DNA from: UBA2965 sp036526135
Lineage (GTDB): Bacteria; Pseudomonadota; Gammaproteobacteria; Pseudomonadales; Azotimanducaceae
Assembly (NCBI GenBank): GCA_036526135.1
Contig: DATCZA010000054.1
Coordinates: 1-6,356 of the forward strand
Direction of reading: 5' to 3'
Length of the DNA stretch: 6,356 nucleotides
The notes beneath the pieces were generated by a model. The model worked only from the letters and a program-made list of their open reading frames with translations. It did no database searches and was not told the origin of the DNA. The translations under genes were made by a program, and so were the position numbers. Shown here piece by piece: positions 1-6,303 of this stretch (positions within the stretch are counted from its first letter, which is position 1; every line of letters starts with the position of its first letter).

Positions 1-684
1 TTCAAACGCCTCGACGGTTGCCCCGAGAGCGGATGCCAGCATGATCCAGCGTCGGCGCGCTTCCCCCAACCCGGGGTCGAGGGCGAGGGCATCGTCGTAG
101 CAGACCAGCGCTCGGGTGAATCGGCCATCACGCTCTTCCACGTAGCCGCAAACCAGCTCGACCTGAGCCAGGTCTTTCGGCTCGTCGCCGGCAACTGCAC
201 GGGCCTCCTCCAGCGTCCTGCGGGCGGCCTTTGCCTCGCCGCCATCCGCCATCGCGAGAGCCAGGCCAAGCCGATGACCGAGGACGTGAGGCTCGCGCTC
301 GATGAGCCGGTCGTAGAGATCGAAGGAAAGTTCCCAGGACGCCTGATTGCGCGCCGAACGGGCGTACGTTTCCAGAACGTAGGTGGGCAGATCACCGGGC
401 TCGAGATCGCCGAGCAGCTCGAGAGTCCGTGGATCATTTCCTGCCCATGAAGAAATGACGGCAAGGTCCAGCCGCAGGGGAAGCGACTCGGGGGCATCTG
501 CATGCAGTCGTTCAAGGGCATCCACCGCGGCTGCGACGTCCCCGGCACGCGCGAGCGCCACCGCCTCCTCACGGGAGCGGTCCACACCGGCTGTGGCTAG
601 GGGTACGACCAGTGCGAGGAGAAGGGCTGCCCATCTTCCTCCACGCCGGCCCCCACGTCTGGCGGGCCAAATAGACACCAGCAA
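1..684 (-). CDS. PgaA-like TPR protein, N-terminal part (PNAG export porin), cut by the left edge
   Basis: The minus-strand frame stays open for 228 codons to base 1. It starts with a Sec signal (Arg-rich RRGGRRGGR, hydrophobic WAALLLALVVPLATA, residues 9-32). Helical TPR-like repeats follow, at about residues 38-85, 110-148 and 150-228, with typical helix pairs such as RALVCYDDALALDP (190-203). The order of signal peptide, AVALARAGDVAAAVDALERL, a W-AG-D motif near residue 80 and an RNQ motif near 112 resembles PgaA, the outer-membrane exporter of poly-beta-1,6-N-acetyl-glucosamine. PgaA joins a periplasmic TPR superhelix to a C-terminal barrel and is about 800 residues long, so the barrel and any pgaBCD genes would lie beyond the left edge. 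No in-frame ATG precedes the signal peptide. TTG at 684 is chosen because AGGA lies 7 bases upstream; GTG at 678 is the alternative. Any other periplasmic TPR protein remains possible. The TPR and signal calls are firm; the PgaA assignment is moderate. Confidence 0.65.
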   Translation of the reverse strand, partial: MLVSIWPARRGGRRGGRWAALLLALVVPLATAGVDRSREEAVALARAGDVAAAVDALERLHADAPESLPLRLDLAVISSWAGNDPRTLELLGDLEPGDLPTYVLETYARSARNQASWELSFDLYDRLIEREPHVLGHRLGLALAMADGGEAKAARRTLEEARAVAGDEPKDLAQVELVCGYVEERDGRFTRALVCYDDALALDPGLGEARRRWIMLASALGATVEAFE

Positions 685-747
685 AAGCGGTTCCTGCAGC
701 GATCCTTTGCGTTGAACCCATTCTCCGGATATCGCTGCTCGCCATGT

Positions 748-764
748 GATCGGGCGTCCCGATC
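748..764. promoter_or_regulatory. Perfect 7-bp inverted repeat in the leader of the PgaA-like gene
   Basis: GATCGGG and CCCGATC flank a 3-base centre (CGT), 63 bases upstream of the TTG start at 684. A perfect 7+7 dyad at this distance could be an operator or an RNA hairpin in the leader. I see no convincing -35/-10 pair around it, so its role is inferred only from symmetry and position. Confidence 0.35.
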
Positions 765-884
765 TGTGACGGGTTCCACACCGGCACTGCGAGTTGGTCG
801 CCCTAAGCGGGCAATGTCAGAATTTCAGCGCCAGTGAAGCTCCTGTTCGGGTCAGGGTGGGGTTTCCTCGAGAGGAGTGCAGGA

Positions 885-913
885 GGCGGGCGGAAGCTGA
901 ACTTCCGCCCGCT
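885..913 (-). terminator. Stem-loop behind the protease gene, probable terminator
   Basis: An 11-bp perfect stem (886-896 with 902-912, GCGGGCGGAAG and its complement, extended by a G-U pair at 885/913) closes a 5-base loop. It begins 10 bases beyond the protease stop codon. No T-run follows on the minus strand, so it may act as a weak or Rho-assisted terminator, or as a 3'-end stabilising hairpin. The structure is certain; the termination role is inferred. Confidence 0.55.
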
Positions 914-922
914 CGGGAAGGA

Positions 923-2680
923 TCAGGGTTTGATGGCGGTTACGGAGTCGCCGACGTGATTGTCACCGGGGGTGTAATCCGGCGCGCTCAGCGAGCTGAT
1001 GGTGTACGTCACGCTGTTGTTCTTCTTGTGCTGGAGCACCGGCTCAGTCGTGCAGGACCCGTCTGTGCCTGTGGTACACGACCGCGTGGGGTCGGTGCTC
1101 CTGTCCGTCACGAAGTTCACCGTCACCCCGGACAACGATCCGTGGCTGGCATCGTGAACGCGCACGGTGACGGTGGATGACCAGGCATTGCCGCCCGCCG
1201 ACGTGCTGGAGGAAGTCAGGTCCGCAATGTGGCTTCCCGTCGGATCCGAGCCACCGCCGCCACCACCGCCGCCACCGCCGCCTCCAGTATCCCCGCAGGT
1301 GAGCGCCGCCGCCGCGTTCAGCCGGCCGTAGCGGCTCCAGACGAGCATGTCCTGCCCCATGGCGCCGGTTTTATCCGCGCAGTCCTGCATGCGGCGCCGG
1401 ACCTCCAGGCGGTTGGCGTTGGCAGCGTCGGTTCTCTGGAGATAGCTCAGCACCAGAGCGGCAACTCCGGCCGCGTGAGGCGACGCCATGGAAGTCCCGC
1501 GCTTCCAGCCGAAGCACTGCGTGGCCGTGGACGAGCAGAACACGTTGGGAACCGTGGCGAGGATGGAATCACCGGGCGCAAGGATGTCGACCCAGTCATC
1601 TTCATCTCTGCTGAACGTGGAAAACCCGGCCCGGTCGTCCCATGACGTGGTCGCGCCCACGGAGATCACTTCCGGATAGGCGGCCGGATAGAACTGCTGC
1701 CAGTTGCCGTTGTTGCCCGCGGCAGCCACCAGGATGAGGCCAGCGTCCACGGCGTCGTCCAGCGCGGCTTTGAGAACCGCCGAAGGGGCGGCCTGACCGA
1801 AGCTCATGTTGATGACGTGATAACCGAGCTCAATTGCCCGGGCGATGGCAGCGGCGATATCCGCGTCCTGACAGGCGGACCCGATCACGATGCCCACGTA
1901 CTCTACCTGATAGCAGACCTTGAACGAGCCGACGCGAACGTTCCAGCCGATGCCTGCACCGCCGACGTCGTTGTCGGTATCCATCCCGATGGTGCCCGCC
2001 ACGTGGGTGCCGTGACCGATGCGGTCAACCAGCTCCGGAATCGGCGTGCCGTAAGGATCAACGGTCGGCGTCACGTAGTCTTCATTGTGGGCGCACTTCA
2101 TGAACAGATCGCCATGCTGACAGTCCACGCCGCTGTCCGGCACGGCGACGAGCACGTCGGGATCGCCCTTCTCGATGACCCATGCCTCGTCCATGCTGAT
2201 GTCGGCGCCGGGAGCCGTGTAGGGGTAAGGGGACACACCCGTTACCGGATCGACGAGCGTGTGCAACGTCTGGCCCTGGTTGTGCAGGCTCCATTGCTCA
2301 CTGATTACGTCGATGTTGTTGCCGAACGAACCTTCCCCCGGAAGTATCAGCGGACGCAGATAGTTTGGCTCAGCGTATTTCACGTTCGGATTATTGCGGT
2401 AGACCTGGAGCAAGCTCGGCACGCTGCCCGACGGAATGGATAAAACCTGGACGCCGATGGAGTCGATGGATTGCTGAATCTGCGCCCCGTTACGGCGATG
2501 GGCAGCGGCGATCTCGGACGCGGGCGTTCCCGGTTCAAATGCCACCAGCAGCTCATCATCCACATAGGCCGGTACCGCCGGCGTCGACGCAGTCGAAGCC
2601 GCCGCGCTCGTGACCAGGAGGACGGCCGCTGCAGCCAGAACACCGAGTCGCTTGCCTGGCCTTGGAAAAAGATGGTACAT
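923..2680 (-). CDS. Secreted subtilisin-family (S8) serine protease with C-terminal Ig-like domain
   Basis: The 585-residue preproenzyme should be exported by Sec and cleave proteins outside the cytoplasm. Residues 1 to about 30 are a signal peptide (basic start, core LAAAAVLLVTSAAA). Residues 35-110 look like the I9/fervidolysin-type prodomain (YVDDELLVAF, KYAEPNYL). The catalytic domain spans about 125-462. The triad is D182 (PDSGVD), H223 (GHGTHVAGT) and S397 (GTSMASPHAAG), with oxyanion N323 (AAGNNG), so it should be active. Eight cysteines in this domain (187, 196, 256, 270, 382, 389, 434, 462) suggest disulfides. Twelve glycines (466-477) lead to a beta-rich domain (481-585) that is also found at the end of the plus-strand gene at 3397-4746. 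ATG at 2680 is the only start that gives a full signal peptide; GGAG lies 12 bases upstream, rather far. The gene stands alone, with a stem-loop just after its stop. Family assignment is firm; the substrate is unknown. Confidence 0.95.
   Translation of the reverse strand: MYHLFPRPGKRLGVLAAAAVLLVTSAAASTASTPAVPAYVDDELLVAFEPGTPASEIAAAHRRNGAQIQQSIDSIGVQVLSIPSGSVPSLLQVYRNNPNVKYAEPNYLRPLILPGEGSFGNNIDVISEQWSLHNQGQTLHTLVDPVTGVSPYPYTAPGADISMDEAWVIEKGDPDVLVAVPDSGVDCQHGDLFMKCAHNEDYVTPTVDPYGTPIPELVDRIGHGTHVAGTIGMDTDNDVGGAGIGWNVRVGSFKVCYQVEYVGIVIGSACQDADIAAAIARAIELGYHVINMSFGQAAPSAVLKAALDDAVDAGLILVAAAGNNGNWQQFYPAAYPEVISVGATTSWDDRAGFSTFSRDEDDWVDILAPGDSILATVPNVFCSSTATQCFGWKRGTSMASPHAAGVAALVLSYLQRTDAANANRLEVRRRMQDCADKTGAMGQDMLVWSRYGRLNAAAALTCGDTGGGGGGGGGGGGSDPTGSHIADLTSSSTSAGGNAWSSTVTVRVHDASHGSLSGVTVNFVTDRSTDPTRSCTTGTDGSCTTEPVLQHKKNNSVTYTISSLSAPDYTPGDNHVGDSVTAIKP
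926..1240 (-). other. C-terminal Ig-like domain, copy 1 (protease residues 481-585)
   Basis: This coding segment gives a domain of about 105 residues. Its landmarks are HIADL, W500, STVTVRVHD, GVTVNF, a C535-x7-C543 pair ending in CTT, NNSVTYT, SAPDY, NH and DSVTAIKP at the very end of the protein. The same landmarks in the same order occur in copy 2 (4429-4743). It looks like a Big_1-type beta sandwich with one internal disulfide. The NH-to-DS stretch near the end is shorter than in copy 2 and lacks its acidic loop. A role in surface attachment or ligand binding is inferred. Confidence 0.8.
1250..1285 (-). repeat. Triplet repeat coding for 12 consecutive glycines
   Basis: Twelve glycine codons (8 GGC/GGA-type mixed with 4 GGT, none of them GGG) code for residues 466-477, the flexible linker between the catalytic domain and the Ig-like domain. 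The repeat is imperfect, which should limit slippage, but any change by whole triplets would alter the linker length without breaking the frame. Confidence 0.9.
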
Positions 2681-2956
2681 CGTAAGTGTCGCTCCCCAGC
2701 ATGAGGGCGGGAACTACGGGGCAAACGCACCCGTCGCGTCTCGCCATTGCAAAGTAATTCGATCACCCGATGTTAGAGGTCGGTGGGTGCTGAGGAGGTG
2801 ACCGGTTTCTCAGCGGTTTGTAAACCCGGGGCTACAACTCGCGTATCCGGTCGAGCCCGTGCCCTGGTGTTGCTTCTCTGCAGAAGCGCGGCCGCCGGGC
2901 GGTAACGGGCAGAACAACGGGGCGCTTCCATGCACCGCCTTGTTCCGGGTTGGCTG
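2681..2956. other. Intergenic spacer upstream of the protease gene
   Basis: No supported gene lies here. On the minus strand it carries the protease leader; GGGGAG near 2693-2698 is the only ribosome-site candidate. Three weak structures are visible: a 6-bp hairpin at 2872-2887 (GCTTCT, loop CTGC), a 7-bp long-range pairing of GAAGCGC (2883-2889) with GCGCTTC (2922-2928) that excludes the first, and a GCTGAG/CTCAGC dyad at 2789-2814. None has a T-run. I could not define a convincing sigma-70 promoter for the protease. Confidence 0.4.
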
Positions 2957-3166
2957 CTAAAGCGACTCCTCAGCCAGCTGCCCTACCGGCTCGAGATCGC
3001 TGATCTTGCGGACGTTGTCGCGACGGCGCCGCAGCACGATGTTCTTGTGGCTGCGGGAGACGCTGATCTCGTCACCGAGCTCGGTGATGCACAGGCGTTC
3101 CACCTCGGACTCCGGCTCGAAGGTGATGCTGACGTCGCCGTCCTCGATCTGCACTCTGGTTCTCAT
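2957..3166 (-). CDS. Small protein of unknown function, 69 residues
   Basis: I do not recognise this protein. It begins MRTRVQIEDGDVSITFEP and has an acidic, beta-rich first half with alternating hydrophobic residues, then the block ELGDEISVSRSHKNIVLRRR, a basic RRRRDNVRK stretch (about 47-55) and an acidic tail ending LAEESL. There is no signal peptide, membrane segment or cysteine pair (one Cys), so it is probably cytoplasmic. ATG at 3166 is preferred because GAGG lies 8 bases upstream; an in-frame ATG at 3241 would add 25 residues but has no ribosome site. It lies between the two genes with the shared C-terminal domain and is transcribed away from the propeller gene. A role as a small regulator or partner is possible, but nothing in the sequence proves it. 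Confidence 0.7.
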   Translation of the reverse strand: MRTRVQIEDGDVSITFEPESEVERLCITELGDEISVSRSHKNIVLRRRRDNVRKISDLEPVGQLAEESL

Positions 3167-3202
3167 GTCTTTGTCCTCTGGGGTTGTGGATCGGACAGAT
3201 GC

Positions 3203-3208
3203 ATTATC
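3203..3208 (-). promoter_or_regulatory. -10-like element for the small gene
   Basis: On the minus strand this reads GATAAT (5 of 6 to TATAAT), 36 bases upstream of the ATG at 3166. No good -35 is found 16-18 bases further up, but an imperfect dyad (CCCAT at 3218-3222, ATGGG at 3231-3235) occupies the space where a regulator could assist. Weak evidence. Confidence 0.3.
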
Positions 3209-3322
3209 CGAACGCTCCCCATGCCCTGGTATGGGCGACATGTCAGCGGGGTTTGCTGGAATTTTTGGCGAGAACGCGTTTTGAGACCCGCGTCATGGAA
3301 AATTACGGCGTAGAGATAGCCC

Positions 3323-3350
3323 TTGAATTCGTCAAGATAATTTGCATAAT
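3323..3350 (+). promoter_or_regulatory. Sigma-70-type promoter for the beta-propeller gene
   Basis: TTGAAT (3323-3328, 4 of 6 to consensus) is followed after 16 bases by CATAAT (3345-3350, 5 of 6). Transcription would start near 3357, giving a leader of about 40 bases. This makes the TTG at 3364 too close to the transcript end and supports the ATG at 3397. The local AT richness contrasts with the GC-rich surroundings. A CTTGA-N5-TCAAG dyad (3322-3336) covers the -35 box and may be an operator. Confidence 0.55.
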
Positions 3351-3396
3351 GGCCGGATGGTAGTTGATCGGCCGGGGGGGCCGACGGGGGGACACC

Positions 3397-4746
3397 ATGT
3401 TGTACCGCGCTTTCACATCCCGGCCTGGTTCACTCGCGGCTCTGGCTGCCATGATGGCTGCGCTGCTGGCGCCGTCGTCACACGCGGCCGATAACGGCCT
3501 CGTAGTCTACCTGAGCGCTTACCTGTCGGGTGACTACTACTACGCGCCGGTACCCGATCTCCTGCCGAACGAGTCCCAACAGGAACACATCCAGCCGATA
3601 CAGCTCAGCCTGCCCCGGGATTTCCGCCGTTCCGTGGAGCTCGGCAATCACGACATCTCCGCCGACGGCCAGATCATCGTGTTCGCCGCGCGCACGAAGC
3701 GAAGACAGGACTGGGACATCTACACGGGCACGCCCGACTACGACCAGGCTGAAATCACCAACGTTCAGCGGATCATCCACGAGTCCGGCGTGCGCGAGGA
3801 GGACCCGCGCTTCGACTGGACGCGCGACTCCAGCGGCCTGCACCGTGTCGTTTACAAATGCGATGGCGACATCTGCATTTACGACGGTGCCATCACCAAA
3901 GTCGTGGCGGAAGCCGATTGCGAACTCTGGGCCCCATCTTTCAACTCGGAGGGCACCGCCGTTTCCTACGTGAGGCGTTGCGATGGGCGGGATAGCGACC
4001 GCATCTGGTACGCCTACCTGAACGCCCCGTACGACCGGGAGGAAGTACCCCGCCCAGGCAATGCGGGCGGCCCGGACCGGTTTTCCCACTTCCTGGACAG
4101 CGACAGCCTCGTCTACTCACACATCATGCCTGATACCGGCGCTGCGGCACTGTGGCGCTATGACGGTTCCAGCGGCTCCCTGACGCAGCTCACTTTCAAC
4201 ACGAACACCAACTCCGACGACGACGCCTATCCGGACAAGTCCAACCCCGGCCGCATCGCCTACATCGGCTGGCAGGAGGGCACGGGCTACAACCTGTTCA
4301 TCTATGAGAACCAGCAGTCATACAAGCTCTCGAACGGCGTGCCCATGCTGGCGCCGGCGATTTTCCGACCCGCCGGCTCCACGGAACCGCCGCCCGAACC
4401 GCCGACGGAGCCACCTGGGACCTCTGCAGTCCACGTGGGCGACCTCGATGTTGCCACCGGGGCCGGCAAGCGGCACTGGTGGTCGCGGGTCACGGTAGCG
4501 CTGCACGACGGGGACGAGAATCCCGCGGCCGGCGTCACCGTCGCGTTGAATACGGACTCCGACAGCGTCAGCTGCGTCACCGATGAGGCGGGGAGATGCA
4601 CGACCAAGCGTCTGAACCAGAACAACTCGGTGGCATCCGTGGAATACACGGTGGTTTCGGTTTCCGCCCCGGAATACAACGCGGCGGCGAACCACGACCC
4701 GGACGGCGATAGCGACGGAACGAGCATCACCGCGCATCAACCCTGA
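3397..4746 (+). CDS. Secreted TolB/PD40-like beta-propeller protein with C-terminal Ig-like domain
   Basis: The 449-residue protein has a Sec signal peptide (core LAALAAMMAALLAP, likely cut after SHA at residue 30). Residues about 80-325 form at least five PD40/WD40-like blades of the TolB kind: an opening D-x-S-DG or equivalent turn, then strands such as IIVFAARTK, WDIYTG, RVVYKCDGDICIYDG, AVSYVRRCDG, SLVYSH and RIAYIGWQEG. Such propellers usually bind proteins or carbohydrates and have no catalytic motif. Residues 327-341 are a Pro/Glu linker (TEPPPEPPTEPP); 345-449 are the Ig-like domain shared with the protease. Four propeller cysteines (155, 160, 175, 195) fit an exported, oxidised protein. 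ATG at 3397 is chosen over TTG at 3364 because a GGGGGG run lies 5 bases upstream and the promoter is too near the TTG. It is not TolB itself: the TolB N-terminal domain and a neighbouring pal gene are absent. Confidence 0.85.
   Translation: MLYRAFTSRPGSLAALAAMMAALLAPSSHAADNGLVVYLSAYLSGDYYYAPVPDLLPNESQQEHIQPIQLSLPRDFRRSVELGNHDISADGQIIVFAARTKRRQDWDIYTGTPDYDQAEITNVQRIIHESGVREEDPRFDWTRDSSGLHRVVYKCDGDICIYDGAITKVVAEADCELWAPSFNSEGTAVSYVRRCDGRDSDRIWYAYLNAPYDREEVPRPGNAGGPDRFSHFLDSDSLVYSHIMPDTGAAALWRYDGSSGSLTQLTFNTNTNSDDDAYPDKSNPGRIAYIGWQEGTGYNLFIYENQQSYKLSNGVPMLAPAIFRPAGSTEPPPEPPTEPPGTSAVHVGDLDVATGAGKRHWWSRVTVALHDGDENPAAGVTVALNTDSDSVSCVTDEAGRCTTKRLNQNNSVASVEYTVVSVSAPEYNAAANHDPDGDSDGTSITAHQP
4429..4743 (+). 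other. C-terminal Ig-like domain, copy 2 (residues 345-449 of the propeller protein)
   Basis: Landmarks in order are HVGDLD, WWSRVTVALHD, GVTVAL, C393-x7-C401 ending in CTT, SVEYTVVSVSAPEY, NHDPDGDSDGTS and the C-terminal TAHQP. The match to copy 1 is by protein motif, while the DNA has diverged, so the duplication is old or the two copies were acquired separately. The DPDGDSDG loop (434-441) resembles calcium-binding acidic loops. I recall HVGDLDG...NHDPDGDSDGT ends on other bacterial secreted proteases, so this is probably a recurring exported module; that needs a search. Confidence 0.8.
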
Positions 4747-4796
4747 CCGGCCAGCCCGGGCGGGGCTCGCTCCCCACCGACACCCGTCAACCCGGC

Positions 4797-4827
4797 AAAA
4801 AAAAGACCCCGCCGAAGCGGGGTCTTT
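4797..4827 (-). terminator. Bidirectional intrinsic terminator between convergent genes
   Basis: An 11-bp perfect stem (4802-4812 with 4817-4827, AAAGACCCCGC and its complement) lies between the two convergent genes. Read on the minus strand the loop is TTCG closed by C-G, a very stable tetraloop, followed by eight T (4804-4797), a textbook Rho-independent terminator for the DUF11 gene, 23 bases past its stop. Read on the plus strand the loop is CGAA with CTTTGGTTT after it, a weaker terminator for the propeller gene. Confidence 0.92.
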
Positions 4828-4850
4828 GGTTTGGAGGCAGAGCCGGTCGC

Positions 4851-6281
4851 TTACTTGCGGCCGTTGCCCTTGCCTTTATTGGTTGAGGCGTCGAGGCTCG
4901 TCGCGGTGGAGATCGGCGACTCGACACCCGGATCCGTCGGGTCATCCTTTGGCGCTTTCGTGTTCGCCGGCTCCTGAGGCAATCCATCCTCCAGGTCGAG
5001 TCCGGAATTGTTGAACTCGTCGGCCACCCGGTTCAGCTCGGTGATCGAGTCGATCACGTCCCTGACCCGGGTCTCGCAAGGTCCATCGCAACCGACGACC
5101 ACTCCCGCGCTCAGGTAGGCTTCGCCGACCATGATCGCGCGGATCTTCTCCCAGCTGAGGAAGTGCTTGGCAAACTTGCTGCCGAGAACCTGCTCGTTAC
5201 ACCAGGCTGCAATGAGCTGACGGGAGGTCTTGGTCCGAGCCTGACCGAGGGCAGACCGGGGGGTGCCGTCGCTCCAGGAGGAAACGTTGGCGCCGAGCAG
5301 GCCCCGCGTCATGATGTCGATGGGAGAAATGGCATGCTCGTCCACATATGCGTTGATGTTCGCCGGGACCTCCGCCGTTATCATGCTCGACTTGAGCTTG
5401 CCCTTCGCGTCCGGATCGAGCTGCGCCGGGTTCGTGTTGGCACAGGCCGTATTGGTGATGGTTCCCCAGGGGAACTCAAACACGCCGGGATCGATCTCCA
5501 CGGACAGGTAGAGCGTTTCCGAAGTAGCCGACTTCATGTCACCCAGGTAGCAGCTGATCAGCGGGGCACCGCTGATATCGCAGCGGGAGTCGGCGCTGAT
5601 CACCTTGACGCCGTCGGGCAGCGTGTCGGTGACGGTCACGTCCCAGGCGTCCGTCGGGCCAGCGTTGCTGACAACGATCGAGTAGACGCCGTCGTAGAGA
5701 CCCTGGGCATTGACCTCGCTGCAGTAGGGATTGATGTCACCGGCATCGCAGACCACGATCGTCGTCGTATCTATCCGCTTGTCGACAGACACGTCCGCTG
5801 CCAGCACGTTGACGGTGGCCGAGCTCTGCTCGGGGCCGATCTTGGTACCCGTGAGCGGCTCTAACGCGTTCGCAACCGCGGTATTGGTATCCGTTACGTA
5901 CATGGCAACCGGATCGGACTTGAAGACCGTAGTTTCTGCCGCGGCCATGATGCCGCCGTTCGGTTGGATGGTGAGCTCGATCTTCGCGTCATCCAGCGTG
6001 ACCTGGGTCAGCGGGACGTCGCCTGCATTCTCCATGGCAAAGCAGTACTCCACGGAATCGCCGTAGATGACCTCGATGCTGGTGGCGTCGTCAACACCGC
6101 AGGTGCCGCCGGCCGCCATCACCGTCTTGCGAAGCTGCAGGTCCGGGCCGACCACATCGACGGTGGCTGCTCCAGCGTAGCGAGCGGCAGAGGCCGTGCT
6201 GTAAAAGCTCGTGGAGTCGATGTGATGCGTTGCCGGGATATTGCGACCTGGTTCGTACAACAACCGGAAACTGGCGCACAA
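4851..6281 (-). CDS. DUF11-type repeat surface protein, N-terminus missing or uncertain
   Basis: The open frame gives up to 476 residues. Residues about 48-160 form one Ig-like repeat (VEYCFAMENAGDVPLTQVTL), and 161-310 a clear DUF11 repeat (YSIVVSNAGPTDAWDVTVTD, then TLPDGVKVIS, ending ITNTACAN). Such repeats make rod-like stalks on secreted or surface proteins. Residues 311-425 are a distinct, partly helical region with WCNEQ and GCDGPC; the tail (430-476) is disordered and ends KGKGNGRK. Eleven cysteines argue for export, yet there is no signal peptide. A TAA stands six codons upstream of the first usable start (TTG 6281, no ribosome site), and residues 35-50 look like the junction after an earlier repeat. 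The gene is therefore probably 5'-truncated or frameshifted, or starts at a later codon that I cannot fix. A strong terminator follows it. Confidence 0.7.
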   Translation of the reverse strand: MCASFRLLYEPGRNIPATHHIDSTSFYSTASAARYAGAATVDVVGPDLQLRKTVMAAGGTCGVDDATSIEVIYGDSVEYCFAMENAGDVPLTQVTLDDAKIELTIQPNGGIMAAAETTVFKSDPVAMYVTDTNTAVANALEPLTGTKIGPEQSSATVNVLAADVSVDKRIDTTTIVVCDAGDINPYCSEVNAQGLYDGVYSIVVSNAGPTDAWDVTVTDTLPDGVKVISADSRCDISGAPLISCYLGDMKSATSETLYLSVEIDPGVFEFPWGTITNTACANTNPAQLDPDAKGKLKSSMITAEVPANINAYVDEHAISPIDIMTRGLLGANVSSWSDGTPRSALGQARTKTSRQLIAAWCNEQVLGSKFAKHFLSWEKIRAIMVGEAYLSAGVVVGCDGPCETRVRDVIDSITELNRVADEFNNSGLDLEDGLPQEPANTKAPKDDPTDPGVESPISTATSLDASTNKGKGNGRK

Positions 6282-6303
6282 CGTGCAGGGGGGTAGTTAA
6301 CAG

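Noticed and set aside
569..787. Minus-strand frame overlapping the start of the PgaA-like gene, with an ATG at 722 and a nearby GGAG
   Set aside because: Its product has no signal or family features, while the overlapping frame has a full signal peptide and TPR repeats. The ATG may draw ribosomes but does not make a convincing gene.
817..922. Minus-strand frame ending in GASLALKF and a stop, like the last strand of an outer-membrane barrel
   Set aside because: There is no upstream coding room: it would have to run through the stem-loop and the end of the protease gene in another frame. The Phe ending is chance.
1817..2443. Plus-strand open frame of 208 codons
   Set aside because: It lies wholly opposite the protease catalytic domain, has no ribosome site or recognisable domain, and its His/Val/Ala/Arg-rich composition is typical of antisense of GC-rich coding DNA.
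2860..3230. The 9-mer TGCCCTGGT occurs at 2860-2868 and 3222-3230
   Set aside because: Only two copies, with no shared flanks or fixed relation to promoters; expected by chance in a window this size.
3478..4089. Minus-strand open frame of 203 codons
   Set aside because: Antisense to the propeller gene, whose signal peptide, blades and C-terminal domain are clear; the antisense product shows no domain.
5163..5864. Plus-strand open frame of 233 codons
   Set aside because: Antisense to the DUF11 repeat, with Arg/Asp/Val/Gly-rich shadow composition and no motif.
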